Shown: piece after piece, positions 28,285-34,050 of the stretch
Numbering within the stretch: position 1 is the stretch's first letter
How the letters are laid out: the number at the start of each line of letters is the position of its first letter
IMG/VR virus record: IMGVR_UViG_3300031857_000488
Location: 1-39,783 of that record
Reading direction: 5' to 3' (one strand)
DNA: 39,783 bases
From: a virus
The notes under the pieces: generated by a model
The model's input: the letters and a program-made list of their open reading frames with translations, nothing else
Databases searched by the model: none
What the model was told of the DNA's origin: nothing
Translations under genes and position numbers: made by a program

Positions 28285-28633
28285 GATTGTCTTTTAGCGC
28301 GTTCACAATTGCGCAAAATAAAGCGTCTTTTTTTTGCTGAAATTCAGGTAATTGCTCGAATGGGACGATACAAGGGTGCGTTTTTTTAACGGTATCCTTT
28401 ACCTCCCCATACACCCACCCATCTGAAATCTTTTCCTGCATCCATGCGTTATGCTGTGCATCTTCTTTTGCGTCAGGGTTGTTTAATTTAAAGGCAACAC
28501 CAGAAATGGCGCTGTCTCGCTGCCATTGTTCGGCATCATCCCAATGACTTTGACTAAAGTCCCCGTTTGCTTGGCACCATACTCTATTAGCCTCATGGCA
28601 TGCCTTGGCGATATACTCTATTTTTTTATCCAT
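28274..28633 (-). CDS. RyR-domain protein
   Basis: A 119-residue protein consisting almost entirely of a RyR (ryanodine-receptor repeat) domain. It has IAKACHEANRVWCQANGDFS, WDDAEQWQRDSAISGVAF, a central HNAWMQEKISDGWVYGEVKD and HPCIVPFEQLPEFQQKKDAL. This H..W....DGW.YG..KD...HP...PF..LP..QQ.KD pattern is diagnostic of the family. In phages and bacteria RyR-domain proteins are found near DNA- and nucleotide-related genes; a ligand-binding role, possibly for nucleotide-like molecules, has been suggested, but the function is not settled. I chose the second ATG (28633) because the upstream one adds only MK; either is possible. It lies four bases after the 95-residue gene's stop region and overlaps the next gene. 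Confidence 0.85.
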   Translation of the reverse strand: MDKKIEYIAKACHEANRVWCQANGDFSQSHWDDAEQWQRDSAISGVAFKLNNPDAKEDAQHNAWMQEKISDGWVYGEVKDTVKKTHPCIVPFEQLPEFQQKKDALFCAIVNALKDNHER

Positions 28634-28643
28634 TTTCAATTAT

Positions 28644-28931
28644 TTAGGCAAACAAAAATTGGTGCAGTTCCTCCACCGTGCGGCATACTTCATTGCCATC
28701 CTTGTCCCACATTTGTAAATCCTCACGCCTGCCGAAATCCTTCTCGTACATCCACCAACATAAAGTTTCGTACTGGTCTTCATTTAAGACGTGCTTCAAC
28801 AAAATGCTGATGACTTCCTGTTTTGGCTCATCGAACTCGGATAAGTCGATGCCAAGTTTGTAGGCATCCATTTTACGCTTGTAATCCGTATCTATAAGGT
28901 TCAGCAGGTTTTGTAGTTCAGTTAGGGTCAT
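28644..28931 (-). CDS. Small conserved phage protein, full-length copy
   Basis: A 95-residue acidic, helical protein of unknown function. It begins MTLTELQNLLNLIDTDYKRK and continues with helices containing WWMYEKDFGRREDLQMW and VCRTVEELHQFLF. Its first ~25 residues are clearly related to the 45-residue protein encoded at 30093-30230 on the other side of the methyltransferase gene. Its ATG overlaps the methyltransferase stop by four bases (CAATGACCCTA), the same junction sequence as at the other copy. There are no cysteine motifs or membrane segments. A regulatory or DNA-associated role cannot be argued from sequence. Confidence 0.7.
   Translation of the reverse strand: MTLTELQNLLNLIDTDYKRKMDAYKLGIDLSEFDEPKQEVISILLKHVLNEDQYETLCWWMYEKDFGRREDLQMWDKDGNEVCRTVEELHQFLFA
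28861..28931 (-). repeat. Diverged direct repeat, copy at 3' side of methyltransferase
   Basis: This 71-base 5' coding end of the 95-residue gene aligns without gaps to 30160-30230, with roughly three quarters of bases identical. The best agreement is over the first 35 coding bases and the start junction. Confidence 0.75.
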
Positions 28932-30100
28932 TGCTGTGCGTGTTTAATTCGTGCCTTTGCTATCTCGCAGTATTCTTCTTCGCGTTCAATGCCGATGAAG
29001 CGGAAGCCTTCCAGCACCGCCGCCTTTCCTGTTGACCCTGACCCCATAAACGGGTCGAGCACCGTGCCATCGGGTGGCGTTACAAGCCTGCACAGGTAGC
29101 GCATCAGGTCGGTGGGTTTGACCGTTGGGTGGTTGTTGCCCTCATCCCTGTCGCGTTTGCTTGCCTTGGCGCAGTAGAAGAACCGCGCGGCGGAGCCTGA
29201 ATCGCCATAGGTTTCGGATAGCGGATGCTCTTCATCAAACTTGCCGTAAATGCCATTTGGAGAGCCGTTTGTTGTTCTGTTATTCCAAGGCCCCATTTTA
29301 CCACTCTTGGTATCAGGAAACAACCCCACCACCTCCTCGCTCCCGTCGTGGATGAGGTTCGCGGGCCAGCGGCCATAATCGTAGACTTCCTTGGGCTTGC
29401 TGGTGCCGTACTTGCCGTAAATATCGCTATCGACATTGCGGCCATTGAACCGAGCGCCGGATGTGCCCACCCGACACCCATCAATGTTCAGCCCTCCCGT
29501 CCCCCACTCCATCACGTTTTCGGCTACCGTGCCAGTCAGCGGCTTCCGGGCTACGGTGATAGGCTCCAGCGCGGGCTTGAGGGCGGTGCCCCAGCCTTGC
29601 CATTGCTTTGCGGCATCGGTGGCGGGGGCGGTGTATGGCAGGCTTAATCTTTCCTTTCCTTCATTTTTTATTCCTGAAATTCCGCGACCATTTGATGCGT
29701 TTCCGCGTATGTCTTTTGAAGTGTGTTCTCTGTATCCAACAACTTCTCGCTCCGCCCCTACCGCCTTATCAATCGCCTTACTCACATCGTGCGACTTCGG
29801 AAACCCCGACCCATACACCCATGCAATCATATCCCGAATCTCAAAGCCTGCATCCTCAATCCGCACCGCCATTCGGTGCTGTGTCCTCGTGCCAGCAAAC
29901 GCCAGCAGATGCCCGCCAGGCTTCAACACCCGAAGGCACTCCGCCCACACTTCAACGCTCGGTACGTCGTAATCCCACTTCTTGCCCATAAACGCCAAGC
30001 CGTAAGGGGGGTCGGTAACAATCGCGTCCACGCTGTTATCATCCAGCAGTTGCAAGACCAACAGGCTGTCGCCGTTCACAATCTCAACGCGCTCACTCAT
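28928..30100 (-). CDS. DNA methyltransferase (N4-cytosine/N6-adenine type)
   Basis: A 390-residue SAM-dependent DNA methyltransferase. Motif IV DPPY is at residues 30-33 (VDAIVTDPPYGLAFMGKKW). The SAM-binding FxGxG region is near the C-terminus (LDPFMGSGSTGKAA near residue 357), preceded by HPTVKPTDLMRYL. This IV-before-I order is the beta-type arrangement. The middle, with GRWPANLIHDGSEEVVGLFP, is the likely target-recognition region. I chose the ATG at 30100: it overlaps the stop of the upstream 45-residue gene (ATGAGTGA) and yields the conserved SERVEIVNGDSL start. A longer reading to 30190 would overlap that gene. GC content (locally 60-70%) is far above its neighbours, a sign of recent acquisition. 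No cognate restriction gene is adjacent, so self-protection or modification is likely. Confidence 0.9.
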   Translation of the reverse strand: MSERVEIVNGDSLLVLQLLDDNSVDAIVTDPPYGLAFMGKKWDYDVPSVEVWAECLRVLKPGGHLLAFAGTRTQHRMAVRIEDAGFEIRDMIAWVYGSGFPKSHDVSKAIDKAVGAEREVVGYREHTSKDIRGNASNGRGISGIKNEGKERLSLPYTAPATDAAKQWQGWGTALKPALEPITVARKPLTGTVAENVMEWGTGGLNIDGCRVGTSGARFNGRNVDSDIYGKYGTSKPKEVYDYGRWPANLIHDGSEEVVGLFPDTKSGKMGPWNNRTTNGSPNGIYGKFDEEHPLSETYGDSGSAARFFYCAKASKRDRDEGNNHPTVKPTDLMRYLCRLVTPPDGTVLDPFMGSGSTGKAAVLEGFRFIGIEREEEYCEIAKARIKHAQQ

Positions 30101-30230
30101 CTCCAAATAGCGGCTGTTCGATGTGTACCTTCTGCTCTTGCTTGTCTGCCAAGCCCCTATAAGCATCACGGATTTTCTTGTTATCCGCATCCATCAAATT
30201 CAGCAGGTGTTGTAATTCAGGTAGGGTCAT
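30093..30230 (-). CDS. 45-residue protein, truncated paralogue of the 95-residue gene
   Basis: A short frame not long enough for most gene calls. It starts MTLPELQHLLNLMDADNKKI, clearly related to the start of the 95-residue protein at 28644-28931, then diverges and ends in LFGDE. Start and stop are coupled to the neighbours: its ATG overlaps the MazG-like stop by four bases and its TGA overlaps the methyltransferase ATG by eight. The tight coupling on both sides argues that it is translated. Function is unknown. It may be a remnant left by insertion of the methyltransferase or a short leader peptide that couples its translation. Confidence 0.65.
   Translation of the reverse strand: MTLPELQHLLNLMDADNKKIRDAYRGLADKQEQKVHIEQPLFGDE
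30160..30230 (-). repeat. Diverged direct repeat, copy at 5' side of methyltransferase
   Basis: This is the partner of 28861-28931, in the same orientation. Both copies begin at the sequence CAATGACCCTA, which forms the overlap between the stop of one gene and the start of the next. Confidence 0.75.
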
Positions 30231-30676
30231 TGGTTGTCTTTTACAAATTGTCCGTTAATCATCTGCCCGCTTCTATTTTGTATCACGTTGTAAGCCCCTT
30301 GTAGGCACTCCTCAACAGATACTCCTTGCATTTTAGCCTGTATGATTATAGTGACCAGGATATCTCCTATGGCATCCATAATCTCCTCTTTGTTCCCATC
30401 AAGGATAGCGTTACATAGTTCAGTAACCTCCTCTTGAGTTTTCATCGCCTGTTTGATTGGCGTGGCCTTACTGAGGATGCCCTTCTCTTCAGCCCATACT
30501 TCCACCTTCTCTTCAAGTTTTTTAAATTGTGACATATATTTTATTATTTGAATTGGACTATACCCTGCCCCGGTAGCAACGTCAAGAAACATCCTGCACA
30601 ATGATTCCGGGGGGACTACATTGTAGTCGCTTTCTGATGAGGACCTTTCGCTTCCGCTATAAATTACTATTTTCAT
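30227..30676 (-). CDS. MazG-like nucleotide pyrophosphohydrolase
   Basis: A 149-residue protein whose C-terminal two thirds is a MazG-like fold. EEVTEL (about residues 81-86) and EEIMDAIGDILVTIII (about 96-111) supply the EExxE and ExxD Mg-binding acidic residues, followed by a GQMINGQFVKD tail. These enzymes hydrolyse (d)NTPs to monophosphates plus pyrophosphate and are common in phages, where they may tune nucleotide pools or alarmone levels. Residues 1-47 form an extra segment (PPESLCRMFLDVATGAGYSP) of unknown role. An internal ATG at 30535 could be an alternative start, but the extension looks protein-like, so I keep the long form. It is coupled to the 45-residue gene by a four-base overlap. 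Confidence 0.82.
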   Translation of the reverse strand: MKIVIYSGSERSSSESDYNVVPPESLCRMFLDVATGAGYSPIQIIKYMSQFKKLEEKVEVWAEEKGILSKATPIKQAMKTQEEVTELCNAILDGNKEEIMDAIGDILVTIIIQAKMQGVSVEECLQGAYNVIQNRSGQMINGQFVKDNQ

Positions 30677-30702
30677 TCACTTGTTTTGCCGTCAGGACAG
30701 GA

Positions 30703-31083
30703 TTAAATTCTATATTTTTCATAAGTATTTTTTTGTGATTTCCTATGAGGATATAATTTTACAGTCTTGCCCTTAATTTCTTTTACTGGGATTTTGTACC
30801 AAGCATTTTCTGGAATAACATATATTGCTACATAATCAATGTCTTTATCAGAATATTGTTGTTTGGCATCAGCTCCTGAACAAACTAAACAATTATAACA
30901 ATCCATACCAGATGAAGTATCTTTTCTTGATGTAGATTTAACTTGTATTTTTTCAAGAGTATTTCCAGTATCTACAATCAAATCATATTTGGCATTATCT
31001 CCAAAAGGTTTTGATACAATATAACCTAATTCATGGTTTAATAACATAAATCTCAATTCAGCAGAGTCTCCTTGATGTTTCAT
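30703..31083 (-). CDS. PD-(D/E)XK endonuclease, I-Ssp6803I-like
   Basis: A 126-residue predicted nuclease with E9 (GDSAEL), D34 in AKYDLIVD and the QVK triad at 47-49 (EKIQVKSTSRK). This spacing resembles the PD-(D/E)XK family that includes the tRNA-intron homing endonuclease I-Ssp6803I. Three cysteines (CYNCLVC, residues 62-68) may bind metal or stabilise the fold. The ATG at 31083 is preferred over an in-frame upstream start at 31122, because the family starts near KHQGDSAEL. The gene is very AT-rich (about 70%) and differs sharply from its neighbours, a sign of transfer. It lies just downstream of the tRNA-like gene. Homing activity is inference; a host-directed nuclease or resolvase is an alternative. 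Confidence 0.75.
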   Translation of the reverse strand: MKHQGDSAELRFMLLNHELGYIVSKPFGDNAKYDLIVDTGNTLEKIQVKSTSRKDTSSGMDCYNCLVCSGADAKQQYSDKDIDYVAIYVIPENAWYKIPVKEIKGKTVKLYPHRKSQKNTYEKYRI

Positions 31084-31133
31084 GAATTTATTTTTAATAT
31101 AATACATCAAAAACCATACCAATCAGGACAGAT

Positions 31134-31165
31134 AGCAAACCTGTCAAATTAATGACAGGCTTGCT
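31134..31165 (-). terminator. Strong hairpin just after the tRNA-like gene
   Basis: On the minus strand, AGCAAGCCTGTCA pairs over 13 positions (one G-U) with TGACAGGTTTGCT, with a six-base loop. It starts 15 bases beyond the tRNA-like 3' end. No U-run follows in the leftward direction, so it may act as a 3' processing or stabilising hairpin or as a weak terminator; in the rightward direction TTT follows it. Confidence 0.6.
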
Positions 31166-31180
31166 TTAATCTATCCAATT

Positions 31181-31322
31181 AGCCAGGAACAGGATTCGAA
31201 CCTGTATGAGATGAGGAGTCAACTTAACTATCTCCTACGCTTCCCTTGCACATTTCTACGGACATTACTGTCGGGCATCTCTAACCTAGATAATGTAGCG
31301 TCTACCATTCCGCCACCTGACT
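31181..31322 (-). tRNA. Oversized tRNA-like gene (Leu/class II-like ends)
   Basis: Both tRNA ends are clear. The 5' acceptor AGTCAGG pairs with the 3' CCTGGCT (7 bp, one G-U). The D-arm region TGGCGGAATGGTAGACGC resembles tRNA-Leu, and the T-arm is ACAGG-TTCGAAT-CCTGT. CCA is not encoded. The element is 142 nt, against about 85 for a class II tRNA. ACATT after the D-arm can pair with AATGT, but with a 25-nt instead of a 7-nt loop (which begins ATCTAGG), and 56 nt remain before the T-arm. The interior also holds GACA-GTAA-TGTC, a hairpin with a GNRA-type loop. I therefore cannot assign an anticodon. It could be an interrupted tRNA, a decayed tRNA or a tRNA-like regulatory RNA. The end structure is strong; functional charging is uncertain. 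Confidence 0.6.
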
Positions 31323-31332
31323 GTGTTCTTGA

Positions 31333-31572
31333 TTAGCCTCTTGCTTCTACTATTCCTGATGCTTCGCTTAACTTCTCTGCATTAAAATAGTCAGGAGCAT
31401 AAATTTTGCCAATTTCAAGAGGTTTTTTGACGTACTCTTGCAGGTCGGTAATTGCCTCTTCAGTACTTTCAAAGGCAAACGACTTGCATCCAACTCTAAC
31501 CACGCATCCGCGGTCAAAAAAGTTAATCTCAACGGAGTGGGATTTTAAAAATGAAATTTCTTCTCGTGTCAT
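31333..31572 (-). CDS. Small phage protein of unknown function
   Basis: A 79-residue protein beginning MTREEISFLKSHSVEINFFD. The first half looks beta-rich (VEINFFDRGCVVRVGCKSFAF), with the pattern of a small regulatory or inhibitor fold; the second half has a helix (STEEAITDLQEYVKK) and ends GIVEARG. There are no membrane segments or catalytic motifs. It lies between the tRNA-like gene and a cluster of small early-type genes, with a promoter-like TATATTTGT about 20 bases upstream. I do not recognise the family. Confidence 0.65.
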   Translation of the reverse strand: MTREEISFLKSHSVEINFFDRGCVVRVGCKSFAFESTEEAITDLQEYVKKPLEIGKIYAPDYFNAEKLSEASGIVEARG

Positions 31573-31588
31573 TTAATTTTGGTTTAGG

Positions 31589-31816
31589 TTACAAATATAC
31601 ATTTTCTTCAATCAATTGAACCCTCATCTGCCTCATATCAGTGCTCATCCCTAGTGCGTAGGCTATCTTTATCGCTTCACTGATTGTGAGGTCTCCATAG
31701 GAGGTTTTCTCTCGAAGAATAGACGCCACGTCTGTTCTTAGTTCATGATTTAGCACAGCAAGTTTGTGGTGTGCCTCTGGGGTGATTTGCTCTAAGAGCG
31801 TTTTTGTTTGTGTCAT
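31589..31816 (-). CDS. Small helical phage protein of unknown function
   Basis: A 75-residue, mostly helical protein starting MTQTKTLLEQITPEAHHKLA. The region DLTISEAIKIAYALGMSTDM (about residues 42-61) could be a helix-turn-helix-like pair, but it is too short to call. The gene belongs to a run of short leftward genes, with a 12-base gap after the 74-residue gene's stop. It has no enzyme motif. A regulatory role is only a possibility. Confidence 0.62.
   Translation of the reverse strand: MTQTKTLLEQITPEAHHKLAVLNHELRTDVASILREKTSYGDLTISEAIKIAYALGMSTDMRQMRVQLIEENVYL
31591..31599 (-). promoter_or_regulatory. Putative promoter -7 box (TATATTTGT, leftward)
   Basis: On the minus strand TATATTTGT fits TAnnTTTG and lies 19 bases before the 79-residue gene's ATG, at the very end of the preceding gene. 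It could also drive the tRNA-like gene. No clear -33 box was found at normal spacing. Confidence 0.4.
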
Positions 31817-31828
31817 AATTTAAGTTTA

Positions 31829-32053
31829 TTAAAGTGTAAGTCCTGATTCCCCAAGGATATCCCTAATCTTATCCCTGGTGCTGTCATATATCTTGTACTG
31901 CTCTTCAGATAGATTGTCGTTATACTTCACTTCGCTCCTGAGCCATTGGTCAATCTCCCAGACTACTTGTTTCCACCTCCATCCGTTAACGGCATTGTCG
32001 AAGTTGACCGTATCCTCTCCATCATCCATATTAAATTCTAGAATCGCCTTCAT
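31829..32053 (-). CDS. Small conserved phage protein (MKAILEFN family)
   Basis: A 74-residue protein beginning MKAILEFNMDDGEDTVNFDN, with a second part WEIDQWLRSEVKYNDNLSEE and a helical end. The pattern of a beta-strand start followed by W..DQ.LR...KY....L is a small protein family I recognise as recurrent in phage early regions, function unknown. Its first eleven residues match those of the adjacent upstream 83-residue protein (MKATLEFNMDD). Its ATG overlaps that gene's stop by four bases (ATGA). A tight operon position suggests co-expression with the amidase/DnaA-like region. Confidence 0.75.
   Translation of the reverse strand: MKAILEFNMDDGEDTVNFDNAVNGWRWKQVVWEIDQWLRSEVKYNDNLSEEQYKIYDSTRDKIRDILGESGLTL
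32021..32053 (-). repeat. 33-base repeat at gene start, copy 1
   Basis: This stretch differs from 32269-32301 at two of 33 positions. In each case it encodes the first eleven residues (MKA-T/I-LEFNMDD) of the gene. Confidence 0.85.
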
Positions 32054-32301
32054 ATTTTTCGGGGTTCACAATCACAATTAAACATCTCATTAATCTGACC
32101 GTCAGACCATCCGTGCCCTCTGAGGCAGTCCTTGAGCATATCAGCGAACTCTTGTTTATCTAAGTCATACTTGCTCCTGGTCACGATTGTCTTATGAACA
32201 TCCCCTTCTTCGTAGGATGTTTCTATGGTTATTTTGGTGTAGAGGTGCTCTCTAAAGTTGCCCTCCCTATCATCCATATTAAATTCTAGAGTCGCTTTCA
32301 T
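32050..32301 (-). CDS. Small phage protein sharing its N-terminus with the next gene
   Basis: An 83-residue protein that starts MKATLEFNMDDREGNFREHL, then diverges into a beta-rich stretch (LYTKITIETSYEEGDVHKTI) and a helical end (EFADMLKDCLRGHGWSDGQI, CDCEPRKI). The remainder is unrelated to the neighbouring 74-residue protein. This suggests that the 5' end was duplicated or exchanged by recombination, not that the whole gene was duplicated. It is three bases downstream of the DnaA-like gene. Function is unknown; the terminal CDC motif is too short for a metal-binding claim. Confidence 0.68.
   Translation of the reverse strand: MKATLEFNMDDREGNFREHLYTKITIETSYEEGDVHKTIVTRSKYDLDKQEFADMLKDCLRGHGWSDGQINEMFNCDCEPRKI
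32269..32301 (-). repeat. 33-base repeat at gene start, copy 2
   Basis: Partner of 32021-32053, same orientation and same reading frame, 31 of 33 bases identical. Confidence 0.85.
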
Positions 32302-32304
32302 GTA

Positions 32305-32733
32305 TCAATTTTTATTAAGGCTTAAAATAGGCGTCACCACTCCTCCTTTACTATTAGAATGCGCTGACTCATAATGAACAAAGAACCCGTGGAATGTGCC
32401 ATCGTAAGATATGGTATAACCAATAATGTCGTGCTCGGTCTTGTTTAGATTTTTATACAAGGCCTCTATACTCAAATAAACCCTGCTATACTCCTTGTCG
32501 ATGCCCATGAAGTCGTCATGAGTGGACGTGTAGTATATAATGGTGGTGTGGTTGGTGAGCCCTAGAATTCGGGTTATGTCTTTTAGCGGAAGTAAAGTGT
32601 ATCGTCGCATCAAAGCGGCGCACATCCTTCTCGCGTTTACCGTTTCTCTAGACCTGTGCCCTGAAAAAATTTGACTTTCTGGCACTCCTGTTTTTTCAGA
32701 CACTAGTCTGATTATTAAATTAGATTCTTTCAT
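32305..32733 (-). CDS. DnaA domain IV-like DNA-binding protein without ATPase
   Basis: A 142-residue protein. Residues 10-70 follow DnaA domain IV closely: LVSEKTGVPESQIFSGHRSR, ARRMCAALMRRYTLLPLKDI, then LGLTNHTTIIYY in the place of the DnaA signature (R/N-D/N-H-T/S-T-V). This helix-turn-helix binds DnaA boxes in host initiators. The AAA+ domain is absent, so it cannot be an initiator by itself; it could bind origins to recruit or block host DnaA, or act as a transcription regulator. Residues 80-142 are an unrelated beta-rich tail. I chose the ATG at 32733 over an upstream TTG at 32751; both overlap the end of the amidase gene. Confidence 0.8.
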   Translation of the reverse strand: MKESNLIIRLVSEKTGVPESQIFSGHRSRETVNARRMCAALMRRYTLLPLKDITRILGLTNHTTIIYYTSTHDDFMGIDKEYSRVYLSIEALYKNLNKTEHDIIGYTISYDGTFHGFFVHYESAHSNSKGGVVTPILSLNKN

Positions 32734-33130
32734 ATTCTTTTTTTGCGTCAAACGACGGGCAGGCTTTATTGACCCCGGGGAAGTCCCGGTGCCCTTGTAT
32801 TATGGCGTCTGGGTATTTCTTTCTCCAAGCGTGCAGGACTTGACTGAGTGCGTCTTTTTGCCCTTGAGTGCGGTTGTCAACCGGCTTAACACGCGAATCA
32901 ACACCACCAATATAGGAGACATGAAGACTAACAGAGTTAAACCCAGAGACCCCATTACAAATCTGCTCATCCTGCGCCAAAGTGATAACTTCTCCATTTG
33001 CTTTAATAATTTTATGATAGCCCGGTGACTTCCACCCTAATCGCTCTCGCCAATGCCGTTGAATGCTATCGACCGTTGTTGATTGTGGTGTTGCCGTGCA
33101 GTGTACGACGATAAATCGTATGTCTCGCAT
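32720..33130 (-). CDS. T7-type N-acetylmuramoyl-L-alanine amidase (endolysin)
   Basis: A 136-residue zinc amidase that cleaves the MurNAc-L-Ala bond of peptidoglycan. Zinc ligands are H10 (FIVVHCTATP), H114 (IQGHRDFPG) and C124 (KACPSF). Y38 (GYHKII) and K122 match the T7 lysozyme catalytic Tyr/Lys, with K two residues before the Cys as in T7 (K128/C130). The length is close to T7 lysozyme (151). No signal peptide is present, so it depends on the putative holin two genes upstream. An in-frame TTG at 33139 lies inside a promoter-like box, so I start at the ATG at 33130. It belongs to the lysis cassette with the metallophosphoesterase. Confidence 0.9.
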   Translation of the reverse strand: MRDIRFIVVHCTATPQSTTVDSIQRHWRERLGWKSPGYHKIIKANGEVITLAQDEQICNGVSGFNSVSLHVSYIGGVDSRVKPVDNRTQGQKDALSQVLHAWRKKYPDAIIQGHRDFPGVNKACPSFDAKKEYERI

Positions 33131-33135
33131 ATCGC

Positions 33136-33144
33136 ACAAATATA
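33136..33144 (-). promoter_or_regulatory. Promoter-like box very close to amidase start (TATATTTGT)
   Basis: On the minus strand TATATTTGT ends only five bases before the amidase ATG. If this is the -7 element, transcription would begin at or near the start codon, giving a leaderless or nearly leaderless lysis mRNA. Confidence 0.45.
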
Positions 33145-33147
33145 CAA

Positions 33148-34044
33148 TTAGGTCGTATGAAATTTAGCCTCTACTAATCGCGTATCGCTTTTGCTGCCCT
33201 TGTCTTCCTGAATCATCCTTTTGACCTTTAGGGTCATCCAATACCCACCGAGTGGCTTAACGCCCCTGCCTCGCTCAACATGAAACCCGCTTTCACCTGC
33301 GCCAAATTCCTCCTTGTATGTACTCGTCCGTAGTTGATGCACCCTTCGGTGTCTAATGACTTTATGCATTTTGTTGTAGTAATGCACCATATTGATGTGG
33401 TGATACAGCTCATGAACGTGACCTTGCCACATTAAATCATAGCCCTCTGTGTTGGCCATCATACGTTGGTCTTGAATAACCCCCTTGGTCACTGGGCCAC
33501 CTCCTCCTGAACCATGATAGTAGTGAATGATGAATGCCGTGTTGCGCGTTACGTCATCGTTTGGGGTACTTACGTCCAAGTTAATATGGATAGTGCCTCC
33601 ATATCCGCCAATCTGCACATTTCCTTTATGCTTGTAGTTATATATGGATTGGAAATATTTGAGCGCGTCAAACTCCATGTGCCTTAATACTCCTGTTTCG
33701 TGGTTTCCATAGCCGATTAAAGCAAGGTTATTCGCGTAAGGCGCAAACCAATCCACCGCATCCTCGACCACCGCTTGCAGGTAGTTGCCCTTGTTATGCT
33801 CGGGTCGAATCTCATCCTTGCTTCGCCTTGGGTCGCCCTTCCCTTGCATTAGGCAGAAGAAGTCACCGTTTACTATTATGATAGCGCCACGCTGAACAGC
33901 CTCATCCAAGTCCTTTTTAAGAAGTTCCCGGCCGCACTTTGGGTTATCCCAATGCAAGTCTGAAATCAGTAGAAAATCGCAGGTTCTACCCTTTACAGTA
34001 ATTAGGTGTATGTTCGGGCGTATCTGCTCGATTAGTTGTATCAT
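33148..34044 (-). CDS. Calcineurin-like metallophosphoesterase
   Basis: A 298-residue binuclear-metal phosphoesterase. Motifs in order: LLISDLHWDNP (DxH, near residue 26), IIIVNGDFF (GD, near 56), YGNHE (GNHD/E, near 112), FIIHYYHGSG (near 172) and LMWQGHVHEL (GHxH, near 205). Possible substrates are phosphodiesters in nucleic acid or cyclic nucleotides. Similar phage proteins are often called phage phosphoesterase, but their targets are not known. It lies between the putative holin and the endolysin, six bases after the holin stop, so it is co-expressed with lysis genes. Countering a cyclic-nucleotide-based host defence is a possibility, not a finding. Confidence 0.85.
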   Translation of the reverse strand: MIQLIEQIRPNIHLITVKGRTCDFLLISDLHWDNPKCGRELLKKDLDEAVQRGAIIIVNGDFFCLMQGKGDPRRSKDEIRPEHNKGNYLQAVVEDAVDWFAPYANNLALIGYGNHETGVLRHMEFDALKYFQSIYNYKHKGNVQIGGYGGTIHINLDVSTPNDDVTRNTAFIIHYYHGSGGGGPVTKGVIQDQRMMANTEGYDLMWQGHVHELYHHINMVHYYNKMHKVIRHRRVHQLRTSTYKEEFGAGESGFHVERGRGVKPLGGYWMTLKVKRMIQEDKGSKSDTRLVEAKFHTT

Positions 34045-34050
34045 TTAAGT

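Noticed and set aside
30100-30190. Methyltransferase reading from 30190 with 30 extra N-terminal residues
   Set aside because: The extension overlaps the 45-residue gene throughout and has no conserved pattern; the ATG at 30100 is coupled to that gene's stop.
28526-30304. Several long + strand frames opposite the methyltransferase and MazG genes
   Set aside because: They are antisense shadows of a GC-rich gene with strong motifs on the minus strand; their translations show biased Arg/Pro/Ser/His content and no domains.
31181-31322. Suppressor tRNA with CUA anticodon and a recoded TAG
   Set aside because: A loop beginning ATCTAGG could be read as CUA, but the anticodon loop cannot be folded normally, and TAG is used as a real stop (for example at 28049-28051, 28099-28101 and the putative holin).
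31181-31322. Group I intron within the tRNA-like gene
   Set aside because: The surplus is only about 57 bases and no P, Q, R and S core elements can be recognised; group I introns are normally more than 200 bases.
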